A stretch of DNA of 17,657 bases, taken from assembly GCA_003164305.1 (NCBI GenBank), contig PLSZ01000472.1, forward strand, positions 307 to 17,963. The letters are read 5' to 3'. Shown here piece by piece: positions 6,475-13,637 of the stretch (positions within the stretch are counted from its first letter, which is position 1; each line of letters starts with the position of its first letter). Source of the DNA: Acetobacteraceae bacterium. GTDB lineage: Bacteria; Pseudomonadota; Alphaproteobacteria; Acetobacterales; Acetobacteraceae. The notes under the pieces were generated by a model, which worked only from the letters and a program-made list of their open reading frames with translations, made no database searches and was not told the origin of the DNA. The translations under genes and the position numbers were made by a program.

Positions 6475-7374
6475 ATGAGTGAGGCTCCGCCAGCCGCCGT
6501 ATCCGCGTTGTTGCGGGATCGGATCGGTGACGCTGTTGGCGGATTGCCGCCGGCGACACTCAAGGTGCTGCGTTTTATCGAGGCCAATCCTGGGTTGGCT
6601 GTTGCCGGCTCGGCCGCGGATCTGGCACGCCGGATGGACCTGTCCGACGCCAGTGTGATCCGCGCGGTGCAGGCGCTGGGGTTCGAGGGGATGGGCGGAT
6701 TGCGGCGGGCTTTGGCGTCGGCATTGGAGGGGCAGTCGCCGGCGGCACGGATGCGACGGACGTTACAGGACGCGGGGGCGGATTCCGGGCGAGCGATCGA
6801 CCTCGCGTTGGACGCGCATCAGGAGGCGTTCGCGGCGTTGCGCTCCGGCGTGGCGCGGGAGCGTTTGCTGATGGCGGCTGGGGTTTTGGGTGGCGCCGAG
6901 CGGATTGTGGTGTTCGGAATTGGGCCGTCGGCTTTGCTGGCGGGTTACGCCGTTACGCTGCTGGGTCGCGCGGGCCGTCGGGCCCGGGCATTGGACGCGA
7001 CGGGGATTGGACTGGCGGATCAGCTGATGGATCTGCGAACGGGGGATGGGGTTTTGCTGCTGGCCTACGGGCGCGCGTATCGGGAGGTGACGGCGACCAT
7101 CGCCGAGGCGCGGCGGCTGGCGCTTCCGGTTGTTCTGGTGACCGACTCGCCGGAATCGGGATTGGCGCGGATGGCGGATGTCGTGGTGCCCGCTGCTCGG
7201 GGTCGATCTGGGCGGGTGGCGCTGCATGGCGCGACACTGGTGGTGCTGGAGGCGCTGGTGTTGGGGCTGGCGGCGATTGACCGGCCGCGGGCGTTGGCGG
7301 CGCTGGAACGTCTGAACGAGTTGCGGAAGGCGGTGTCAGGGGCGCGGCACGCGGTTGGCGAGACGGGCGGGTAA
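6475..7374 (+). CDS. RpiR/MurR-family transcriptional regulator
   Basis: A 299-residue protein with the RpiR architecture. An N-terminal HTH_6 domain (about 1-80; LPPATLKVLRFIEANP, ADLARRMDLSDASVIRAVQALGFEG) is followed by a C-terminal SIS sugar-isomerase-like domain (about 135-265; AERIVVFGIGPSA and PVVLVTDSPESGLARMADVV). SIS domains in this family usually sense phosphorylated sugars. No sugar-catabolic gene is nearby; the only neighbour sharing its promoter region is the COG4280 membrane protein, so its signal here is unclear. The start at 6475 is chosen for a weak GTGAAG ribosome-binding site. An in-frame ATG at 6451 would add MDHREDFA and has none. It is GTG- and GCG-codon rich like its neighbours. 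Confidence 0.85.
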   Translation: MSEAPPAAVSALLRDRIGDAVGGLPPATLKVLRFIEANPGLAVAGSAADLARRMDLSDASVIRAVQALGFEGMGGLRRALASALEGQSPAARMRRTLQDAGADSGRAIDLALDAHQEAFAALRSGVARERLLMAAGVLGGAERIVVFGIGPSALLAGYAVTLLGRAGRRARALDATGIGLADQLMDLRTGDGVLLLAYGRAYREVTATIAEARRLALPVVLVTDSPESGLARMADVVVPAARGRSGRVALHGATLVVLEALVLGLAAIDRPRALAALERLNELRKAVSGARHAVGETGG

Positions 7375-7448
7375 GGGTGGATTTTGGTCCTGCGACAGAG
7401 CCAGCCATTCGGCGCGGCATGTGTGGCGACGGATCAGCGGGTCGGGGC

Positions 7449-7498
7449 CCGGTGATGACGATTTCCAAATGAACCGGTGATGACGGTGCCCAAATGAA
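7449..7498. repeat. 25-bp tandem repeat, two abutting copies
   Basis: Copies at 7449-7473 and 7474-7498 match at 22 of 25 positions; both start CCGGTGATGACG and end CCAAATGAA. They lie in the 169-bp gap between the rpiR-type gene and the ArsR-like gene. The segment just before (7438-7452) is repeated exactly at window positions 2-16, followed in both places by ATGACG two bases on. Possible explanations are the multi-repeat end of a lost insertion sequence or a DNA-binding site array; neither is proven. Confidence 0.6.
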
Positions 7499-7543
7499 TA
7501 TGCATTTCAAACGCGGTTGGATCGGCATCCAGGCCTGAACAGG

Positions 7544-8263
7544 TCAAGCAGCCAGTTTCGCCGGAGCGATCAGCGTGGTCGGCTCGATGCCGAAGGTGTC
7601 CCGCAAACCGACTCGGCCCTCGTCGGTGACGCGGATCGATCGGCTGTCGCGCATGCGCTCGATCCAGCCCAGTTCGAAGCAGCGAGAGGCGAGTTTGGTG
7701 CCGAGGAGGCCGGCGAGATGCGGGCGGCGCTCGGTCCGGTCGAGGCAAGGACGGCAGAACAAGCGTTGTCCTGGGTGGGCGGGATCGATGCCGAAATTGG
7801 TAAGAAACAGAGCGCCTTTCGAGGTGACCGCGCCGGCGTCGTCGTCCAGCACCACAAGGTCGCTGGCGACCATGGCGTCGGCGATCGCGACCCCCAACCT
7901 CCCCGCCAGATGGCTGTAGCACGACCTCGCCTGGGCGAATTCATCATCGCGCGGGGTGCGTGGGCGGTGGCGCGGCGGACCGTCGATGGCGGCGACCAGC
8001 ATGATTTGCTCGATCATGTCGCCGACCCGCGACGACGCCAGCCGGTAATAACGATGGCGGCCCTGGCGAAGCACGGCCAGCAGCCCGCCATCGACCAAAC
8101 GGGCGAGGTGCACGCTGGCGGTCGGCGGCGTGATGCCGGCGACGTAAGAGAGTTCGCCGGCTGTGAGGGCCCGGCCGTCGGAGAGCGCGTCGAGCATCCG
8201 GGCCCGGGCGGTATCCCCGACCAGCGCCGCGACCGCCGCCAGGCCTGCTGAGTCCAATATCAT
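7544..8263 (-). CDS. ArsR-family winged-helix transcriptional regulator
   Basis: A 239-residue protein. Residues 8-80 form an ArsR-type winged helix (AALVGDTARARMLDALSDG, LTAGELSYVAGITPPTASVHLARLVDGGLL, wing RQGRHRYYRLAS). The long C-terminal half carries C115 in RSCYSHLAG, C170-x2-C173 in FCRPCLDRTERRPHLAG and C195. This CLD(W)xERRxHLAG tail is shared by a subgroup of ArsR-like regulators of about 220-240 residues whose ligand I do not know; metal or thiol sensing by the cysteines is possible. The ATG at 8263 starts directly at the domain, and the open frame upstream is Pro/Arg/His-rich and non-coding. No obvious ribosome-binding site or clear operator is seen. The regulated gene is not evident: the divergent neighbour is a DUF1127 gene. 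Confidence 0.85.
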   Translation of the reverse strand: MILDSAGLAAVAALVGDTARARMLDALSDGRALTAGELSYVAGITPPTASVHLARLVDGGLLAVLRQGRHRYYRLASSRVGDMIEQIMLVAAIDGPPRHRPRTPRDDEFAQARSCYSHLAGRLGVAIADAMVASDLVVLDDDAGAVTSKGALFLTNFGIDPAHPGQRLFCRPCLDRTERRPHLAGLLGTKLASRCFELGWIERMRDSRSIRVTDEGRVGLRDTFGIEPTTLIAPAKLAA

Positions 8264-8392
8264 GGCCGCACTATGGGGGTGCCGGGCCGGGTGGGACAAG
8301 CGCGGATGCTTCGGTGGCGGGCGAAGCGTTCGGACGGGATCGCGGATGGGGTGAGGGCCATATTGAGTGCGAACAGGCAATGGAGCGTTGCG

Positions 8393-8611
8393 ATGGCGGT
8401 TCGTGTTCAATTCGGCTTTCCTGCGGTCCCGTATAGCGCGGTGTTCCGGCGGGCGGTGGACGGTGGCGCGGTGCGGTGGGTTTACGCGGCGGTCGCGCGC
8501 TGGAAGCAGCGGCGGTTGTTGGAGGAACTCGACGAGCGGATGTTGCGCGATATTGGCATCAGCCGGTCGGAGGCTCTGGCGGAGGCAAACAAGCCGTGGT
8601 GGCGGCGGTGA
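8393..8611 (+). CDS. DUF1127 (YjiS-like) small protein
   Basis: A 72-residue protein. Residues about 35-70 are a DUF1127 domain: WKQRRLLEELDERMLRDIG followed by ISRSEALAEANKPWWR. Such small basic proteins are abundant in Alphaproteobacteria. Several have been linked to RNA binding or turnover and to stress or phosphate responses (for example CcaF1 of Rhodobacter and DUF1127 proteins of Agrobacterium). Which role applies here is unknown. The ATG at 8393 is preceded by GGAG at suitable distance; the longer open frame upstream lacks a similar site. The gene is followed by a long inverted repeat and diverges from the ArsR-like gene over a 129-bp gap. Confidence 0.85.
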   Translation: MAVRVQFGFPAVPYSAVFRRAVDGGAVRWVYAAVARWKQRRLLEELDERMLRDIGISRSEALAEANKPWWRR

Positions 8612-8674
8612 TGATGGGTCGGTGGCGGGGCGCGCGTGACTGGCGATCGCGGTGGGGTGCGCGGGTAGGAAAGT

Positions 8675-8832
8675 AAGAATCTAACACTGAGGACACCGAG
8701 GACCACGGAGTGCCACTGAGAAGAAAGAACAATAGCGCTTCGCGCGGGCGTGCGATCCACAACCGCGCGAAGCGCCACCCGTTCTTCTCAATGGCCCTTC
8801 GTGGTCCTCGGTGTCCTCCGTGGTAGAATCTT
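8675..8832. repeat. Inverted pair of 'accacggaggacaccgagg'-type dispersed repeat
   Basis: Two diverged copies of about 70 bp face each other. The left arm runs AGAATCTAACACTGAGGACA to a GCGCTTCGCGCGG core, and the right arm is its near complement. The innermost stem is perfect (8735-8747 with 8763-8775, 15-nt loop) and most of the outer arms pair too, including GAGGACACCGAGGACCAC. This type of sequence occurs in many unrelated bacteria and gives spurious TTEDTEDHEG or HGGHRGPRR peptides, as it does here. It occupies most of the 306-bp gap 8612-8917; nothing else is seen there. Confidence 0.8.
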
Positions 8833-8917
8833 TTCTTGTTTGCTTGCCGGTGCGTGGAAAACCCTCGAACCTCACCGATATGCGATCGAAACGGGCGTCG
8901 CGCGAAGGGCGAGGCGG

Positions 8918-9388
8918 TCAGGATAGCGGTGGCACGACATCGCACCGTTCGTCGAGCAGGCTCGGCTTTCCGGTCGCCGATCCGATTCCGTCATGGTAAT
9001 AAATGGTTCCGTCAGCGCCGACCGACGTAACGGTGTGAAATTTGGTCCCGTGCCATTCGACCGTGACGGTCAAAGCGGGCCTGGCATTTCGCACGACCAC
9101 GAAGCGGAGTTGATTGTCGTTCATGCGCGCCGCCGACGCGACCGTATCGATCAGCGCGAACGTCCTGCCGTCAAATGTCACGGCATGCGTGAATGGCCCG
9201 GAGTCGCGCGGCCGCCAGAACACACGGGGATTGTCGATCGACGGGTCGCGCCGGCAATCGGGCGACCAAACGCCGTCCAGGCCGAAATTCCGGAAAGTCT
9301 GGGACAGATCCGTCCCGGCATGCGCGCCCGCCGTGACGAACAGGCAAAGCGGGACGAGCGCGACGGCGATGAGTCCAGTCCGGATCAT
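8918..9388 (-). CDS. Exported protein of unknown function
   Basis: A 156-residue protein with a clear signal peptide (hydrophobic residues 5-20, likely cut after AGAHA at 24). The mature domain has WSPDC at 41-45 and a C-terminal ERCDVVPP, so Cys45 and Cys149 could form a disulfide. The middle repeats beta-rich segments (HAVTFDGRTFALIDT, LTVTVEWHGTKFHTVTSV) suggesting a small beta-sandwich or barrel. I do not recognise a named family. Its ATG overlaps the stop of the upstream gene (ATGA), so it is the second gene of a coupled pair whose partner is also unknown. It ends 86 bp from the inverted-repeat element. Confidence 0.7.
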   Translation of the reverse strand: MIRTGLIAVALVPLCLFVTAGAHAGTDLSQTFRNFGLDGVWSPDCRRDPSIDNPRVFWRPRDSGPFTHAVTFDGRTFALIDTVASAARMNDNQLRFVVVRNARPALTVTVEWHGTKFHTVTSVGADGTIYYHDGIGSATGKPSLLDERCDVVPPLS

Positions 9389-10086
9389 CGCCCTCGGTCC
9401 AGGAAAAACCGCGCGATCCCGGCCGTGTCGTGCGCCGGGGTGTCATTGGCGTCGTAGCCTCTGACGTGGACAGCGGCTGGCTCGGACGGAAATGGCGATG
9501 CGGCGAACGTGCGGGCGGCGACGAGATTTTGGCCGATAACCGGGAAGCGCGCGGTGACCTGGCGCAGATCGTAACGGCCGCCGGGACGCCGGACCAGGAA
9601 CCAGGCGCCGCCTTCCAGTCCATGAATTATATCGAGCACGACGTGGCCCAGTGGTCTGGGTGACGCGGGCGGAATGAAAGCCTCCAGCCCGATCAGCAGG
9701 TCGCCGCCCGGCAGCTTCGCCATGTCGTTGTACGCGGCGACAACATAGCTGACCCGGGTGCCCCAGGCGGCGCCGAGGAACGCATCCAGGTCGATGTCGG
9801 TCGTCTCAGTCCCGGTCGCTGGACCGACACGGACGACGCGGTTGCCGTTGCCCTCCACGGCGGCGAGCAGGCCTCGGCGCGCGATCCTGGTGTGCGCGGC
9901 TGTGTCCCTTGGGCTCGGCTGGGTGGATTTTAGCAGTGGCGACTCGCCCGAGAAACCGCGGGAGTTGCCGAACGCGTCGGGCCACTTCGCGTGGCGAGCG
10001 ATGGCACGGTCGAGCGGTGCCTTGACGTGGCGGGGAACGAGGATGGATCGCGTTGGGTGGCGTTCCTGGTATGCTGCCGCGGTCAC
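9385..10086 (-). CDS. Conserved-looking protein of unknown function, uncertain start
   Basis: The C-terminal 150 residues have strong coding character, e.g. DIDLDAFLGAAWGTRVSYVV, AYNDMAKLPGGDLLIGLEAF, GHVVLDIIHGLEGGAWFLVR, DLRQVTARFP and a final RGYDANDTPAHDTAGIARFF. I cannot name the family. The start is unsettled. The GTG at 10086 is used here; an ATG at 10104 would overlap by 2 bp the divergent gene that starts at 10103; an internal GTG at 9858 is also possible. No candidate has a clear ribosome-binding site, and no signal peptide is visible with any start. The stop overlaps the start of the exported-protein gene (ATGA), indicating joint expression. Frame-wide extension to 10497 is excluded by the real gene on the other strand. 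Confidence 0.6.
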   Translation of the reverse strand: MTAAAYQERHPTRSILVPRHVKAPLDRAIARHAKWPDAFGNSRGFSGESPLLKSTQPSPRDTAAHTRIARRGLLAAVEGNGNRVVRVGPATGTETTDIDLDAFLGAAWGTRVSYVVAAYNDMAKLPGGDLLIGLEAFIPPASPRPLGHVVLDIIHGLEGGAWFLVRRPGGRYDLRQVTARFPVIGQNLVAARTFAASPFPSEPAAVHVRGYDANDTPAHDTAGIARFFLDRGR

Positions 10087-10102
10087 CGGGGAGTGTTGAA
10101 CC

Positions 10103-10900
10103 ATGCTGCCACAAGCCGCCGATTTCCGGGCCGAAGCGGACGCGCTGCGGGACCTGCTGTCGACATTGTCCGCGGCGGACTGGGATCGCGCCACGCAGTT
10201 CAAGCGATGGACGGTCAACGACATCGTACAACATTTGCACGATGGCGATCTGATGGCCGCCGCGTCGGTTTCCGGGCCGGAGGCGTTCGCGGCATGCCGC
10301 GCCCAGCGTCGGGCGCTGCTGGATCTCGGGATGACTCGCGTGCGGGCGGCGCGGGAGCGGTTGGGCGATCTGACGGGCGCTCGGTTGCTGGAGCAATGGC
10401 ACACGAAAGCAGTTGGTTTGAGCGAGACACTGTCCGCGCTGCCGTCCGATACGCGATTGAAATGGGCGGGGCCGGACATGGGAGTGCGCATGTTCACGAC
10501 CGCTCGGCAGATGGAAACATGGGCGCACGGACAGGCGATTTACGATCTGATGGGCGTTGGGCGCGGGCCGGCGAACCGGTTGCGCAACATCGCCGAGATC
10601 GGGGTTCGCACGTATGGCTGGACTTTCGCCAATCGCCGCCGTCCGGCTCCAGGACCGGCGCCGTATGTGCGGCTGACCGCGCCGTCGGGAGCGATCTGGG
10701 AGTGGAACGATCCGGCGCCGGACAACGTGGTCGAGGGCGATGCGCTGGCGTTCTGTCAGGTCGTGACGCAGACACGCAATATCGCCGATACGGATTTGCG
10801 GGTGACGGGTGAACCCGCCCGCGTCTGGATGAGTTTGGCGCAATGCTTCGCCGGACCGCCGGAGGATCCGCCGGCCCCGGGGGCGCGATTAGCCGTTTGA
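10103..10900 (+). CDS. TIGR03084-type DinB/MDMPI-fold putative metalloprotein
   Basis: A 265-residue protein of the DinB-like four-helix family related to mycothiol-dependent maleylpyruvate isomerase. The N-terminal helix bundle (about 5-150) carries RWTVNDIVQHLHDGD with His44, and METWAHGQAIYD with Glu138 and His142. The spacing matches the His-Glu-His metal triad known in this fold. The C-terminal half (160-250; RTYGWTFANR, YVRLTAPSGAIWEWN, SLAQCFAG) matches the uncharacterised TIGR03084 group, which I know mainly from Actinobacteria. Proteobacteria lack mycothiol, so any thiol cofactor would differ. GGGGAG precedes the ATG. The last residues (PPEDPPAPGARLAV) may be non-native: a toxin-gene fragment begins at 10893, overlapping its stop in another frame. 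Confidence 0.75.
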   Translation: MLPQAADFRAEADALRDLLSTLSAADWDRATQFKRWTVNDIVQHLHDGDLMAAASVSGPEAFAACRAQRRALLDLGMTRVRAARERLGDLTGARLLEQWHTKAVGLSETLSALPSDTRLKWAGPDMGVRMFTTARQMETWAHGQAIYDLMGVGRGPANRLRNIAEIGVRTYGWTFANRRRPAPGPAPYVRLTAPSGAIWEWNDPAPDNVVEGDALAFCQVVTQTRNIADTDLRVTGEPARVWMSLAQCFAGPPEDPPAPGARLAV

Positions 10901-11060
10901 AGTCGTGGTGCCCACCGGAGGCAAGGTCCACGGCGTGGTTCTGGCCGACCAGACGAAAAGCATCGGCTACGCGGCGCGGCATGTCCGGCGCATCGCGCGG
11001 GCGCCTGACGGACTTGTCGAAGGCGTGCTCGTACTGGTCGCCGCGATTTTGCCGATTTAA
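10893..11060 (+). pseudogene. 3' fragment of a MazF/PemK-family toxin gene
   Basis: From 10893 to the TAA at 11058-11060 one frame encodes about 55 residues that match the C-terminal part of MazF/PemK toxins: PFEVVVPTGG, then KVHGVVLADQTKSIGYAARH, then a helix DGLVEGVLVLVAAIL. The frame has a TAG at 10890-10892, and the N-terminal two thirds, including the catalytic Arg region, are missing; no antitoxin gene is seen. The homology begins within 8 bp of the end of the upstream gene, which marks a deletion or insertion junction. It is a remnant and cannot encode an active RNase. After it, 11061-11196 holds nothing recognisable beyond the next gene's ribosome-binding site. Confidence 0.7.
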
Positions 11061-11196
11061 GCGCGGCCGATCTCAGCGTGGCGGCCGCGGTTTCGCATCA
11101 ATGCCGATTCGGAACGAACAGGCGGCTGGCGGCGCTTCATTTGCTCCATGCGCCGATCCCGCTAAAATCCCGCCATCGATTGAGGAGGAGCGTGGA

Positions 11197-12258
11197 ATGA
11201 AGCAACGTATCGCCGTCGTGGGTGCCGGCGCCGTGGGTGGTTATGTCGGCGCGAGCCTCGCCCATGCCGGCCACGACGTGACCCTGATCGATCCCTGGCC
11301 CGCGCATGTGGAGGCGATCCGCGCGCACGGCATGAACCTCTACGGCATGACGGAGGCGGAACGGAAAACCGTGAAAGTGCCGGCGATTCATTTGACCGAG
11401 GTGCAGGAGATCGCCAAGGGACGGCCGATCGACATCGCGCTGATCTCGGTCAAGTCGTACGACACGATCTGGGCTTGCCGGATGATCAGGCAATATCTGT
11501 CGCCCAACGGCATAGTCGTGTCGATGCAGAATTGCGTGAATGAGGAACGCGTCGCATCGGTCGCCGGTTGGGGCCGCACACTGGGGATTATCGTCGGCGG
11601 CGGCGTGGGCGTCGATCTGTACGAACCGGGCCACATTCGCCGCGGTTACGCGAAACGCCCGCACGTGACGTCGTTTTACGTCGGCGAGCCGAGCGGTTTG
11701 ATCACGCGACGATCGCGCGCGCTGGCGGCGATCATGAACGATGTCGATAGCGCGAAGGCCACCGACAATCTGTGGGGAGAGCGCTGGACCAAGCTGTGCG
11801 TCAACGCGATGCGCAACGGCGTATCAGCGGCGACCGGCATGGGCGGCAACGACCGCGACCGGCACGACGCCGTGCGCCGCGTGTGCATCGCTCTGGGCGG
11901 CGAGGGCGTACGGGTCGGGCAGAAACTGGGCTACAAGCTGGGGCCGATCGGCACTCTGCCGCCGGACAGCCTCGCCCGCGCGATGGAGGGCGACAAAGCG
12001 GCGATCGCTGAGATCGACGGACTGATGCTCAGCGGCACCGGCGAGGATTTGCGCGCGCCGTATCAACGCCCCTCGATGGCGCAGGACATGGCGAAGGGCC
12101 GGCGAACCGAGATCGAACTGATGAACGGCTTCGTCGCCAGCGAGGGCGCCCGTGTCGGCGTCGCCGCGCCGGCCAACGAGATGATCACGCGGCAGGTGCT
12201 GCGGGTGGAACGCGGGGAGATCCCACCGCGGCCGGAGAATGTGCTGATCAACACTTGA
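11197..12258 (+). CDS. Ketopantoate reductase (PanE/ApbA)-family NAD(P)H oxidoreductase
   Basis: A 353-residue cytosolic dehydrogenase. The N-terminal Rossmann domain has GAGAVGG at 10-16 and a dinucleotide-binding strand ending at Asp32. The ISVKSYDT motif (83-90) follows. The C-terminal helical domain has WTKLCVNAMRNGVSAATG (197-214), containing the family's catalytic Lys (Lys199) and Asn203, and GRRTEIELMNG (301-311) with the conserved Glu305. It is longer than classical PanE (about 300), with extra sequence around 215-290, so it may act on another 2-oxo acid substrate than ketopantoate; I give no gene symbol. GAGGAGG lies 7-8 bp before the ATG at 11197, which clearly sets the start despite an open frame upstream. 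It appears to stand alone; no pantothenate genes are beside it. Confidence 0.85.
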   Translation: MKQRIAVVGAGAVGGYVGASLAHAGHDVTLIDPWPAHVEAIRAHGMNLYGMTEAERKTVKVPAIHLTEVQEIAKGRPIDIALISVKSYDTIWACRMIRQYLSPNGIVVSMQNCVNEERVASVAGWGRTLGIIVGGGVGVDLYEPGHIRRGYAKRPHVTSFYVGEPSGLITRRSRALAAIMNDVDSAKATDNLWGERWTKLCVNAMRNGVSAATGMGGNDRDRHDAVRRVCIALGGEGVRVGQKLGYKLGPIGTLPPDSLARAMEGDKAAIAEIDGLMLSGTGEDLRAPYQRPSMAQDMAKGRRTEIELMNGFVASEGARVGVAAPANEMITRQVLRVERGEIPPRPENVLINT

Positions 12259-12465
12259 GGGCTGGCGGACCCTGCCCGTTGTCGCGATCTGGCCAAGGTT
12301 TCACGTTGCAAGTTGCGTGTGATGGCGGCGGCGGCGGTCAGGCTTGGGGAACTCCGCCCGCCGCCGAGCAACCGTCTGGAGGCGCGGGCGGGCGGGTGGC
12401 GGAGGTAGTCGGCCAGCGCCGCGTCGACGTCGGGTGGGTTTGAGCTATTGCTGGGAGAATTCTGA

Positions 12466-13401
12466 ATGAAGACGCTCCGCACTCGACTGGAGGACCGGCG
12501 CCAGCGCGAACAGGAAAAGATGGCGATACAGGCAGTAGATCCCGGGACGAACGAGAAGAAGGTGGTTGAAGCACCTGCTTGGCTGTTTCGTGGTGAGCGA
12601 GCTGTTTATCCCAGAACTTGCTCGTCGTTCCACAGGTTCTCGATGTCAGAACTGTCAGAGACTGCGCGGAAAGAGGTGCAGCGGCAACCAGGAGGCTGGA
12701 CTACATTCTACAACGCCATGGTCTGGAGCCGATGTACTCAGCGGCGCTTTTGCAGCACTGCTTTCTTCCAACCGAGCTCATCGATCTTACTGAGTCCTTG
12801 GACAATGCCGGCGCGTTCGCAGCGTACAAAAATGCCGGAGAGGTGGGTGTGTTGATGGCGTTTCCGACCGAGCATTTGCAAAAGCACGGACTGGTGATAG
12901 ACCTCAAACTCATCCACTTCGCCAGGCGACCAAGACATCAGCATGCCTATGTCTGGTTCCACCGCTCCGAACCAAATCTCAAAGAAGAATCACTCTTCGA
13001 AACGATAAAAGCAGAAAAGGTTTACTTTCAAGGCGGCTCCGAAAGATCTGGATCATTATCAAAAGCATTACACAGGAATTTGTGGAGCCCCAAACACGGA
13101 TGCGACTTCCGGGCTTCTCTACAAGCTCTTTAACGACGTTGTTCTCGTGGATCATGATAGCGGGGTCCGATACTCGATCCGCGCGGAAGCTCGGAATTGG
13201 ATCGAAGAAAGGATCCCATGGGCACCTGTTCCAATGCGGGAGTGCGTGGACGCCCCAGGCACGATGGAGCCAGCATGGGACCAGTTCCAGGATGTTGGAG
13301 CACTGATTCAACAGCGCCGTGTGGACACCCGCTCGAAGGCGATGGGTGATGCGGGTAGGCCGCGGGGGGTTGTCGGCGTCGGACCAATGATTGTTATCTG
13401 A
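12466..13401 (+). pseudogene. Unrecognised gene disrupted by frameshifts, in an AT-richer patch
   Basis: No single frame spans this region, but coding-like sequence moves between frames. An ORF starts at 12466 (GGGAGA ribosome-binding site, MKTLRTRLEDRRQREQEK). From about 12630 to 13025 a different frame reads LQRHGLEPMYSAALLQH, LVIDLKLIHFARRPRHQHAY and VWFHRSEPNLKEE. From about 13030 to the TGA at 13401 a third stretch, in the first frame, reads KAAPKDLDHYQKHYTGICG, LLYKLFNDVVLVDHDSGVRY and RAEARNWIEERIPWAP. The last join looks like one extra base near 13029 (VYF to KAAPKD). Base composition is clearly less GC-rich than the flanks and codon use includes many A/T-ending codons, suggesting transfer. 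I recognise no family. The first segment could belong to a separate short gene; its join is not located. Confidence 0.45.
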
Positions 13402-13564
13402 ACACACCTCATAGTCAGCTGCCTTTTGGTGAACACCATATGGCTGGTGGACCGCGGCCAAACCGCCAGCCCCCTATCATGCGGGATAATCCGAGTTTCG
13501 GCATAACAGTCAAGCGCGGAGGCACATGCAACGGGCGGCGTGATGGACGAAGGCGCCGCCTGGC

Positions 13565-13619
13565 TCCCGCGGGACGCCCCCCTTGCGGGACCCTGGCCCA
13601 CGCGGTTAAGTCCGCGTGG
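13565..13619. other. Two stem-loops in the scoA leader
   Basis: TCCCGC (13565-13570) pairs with GCGGGA (13585-13590). Just downstream CCACGCGG (13598-13605) pairs perfectly with CCGCGTGG (13612-13619) across the 6-nt loop TTAAGT, ending 8 bp before the ribosome-binding site of scoA. There is no T-run, so it is not a standard terminator. It may be an operator dyad or a translation-affecting hairpin. The remainder of the gap 13402-13637 shows no gene. Confidence 0.45.
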
Positions 13620-13637
13620 CTGGCGAAAGGGACGTTC

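Noticed and set aside
8681..8875. Minus-strand ORF with TTEDTEDHEG peptide
   Set aside because: This is the known artefact of translating the dispersed repeat, not a gene.
12063..12482. Minus-strand frame containing PDVDAALADYLRHPPARASR
   Set aside because: A peptide-like stretch in the gap 12259-12465, but most of the frame is antisense to the ketopantoate-reductase-like gene and no family is recognised. A gene remnant is possible but unsupported.
13009..13136. Programmed ribosomal frameshift in the AT-rich gene
   Set aside because: No slippery heptamer with a downstream pseudoknot is evident, and another frame change upstream points to decay or sequence error.
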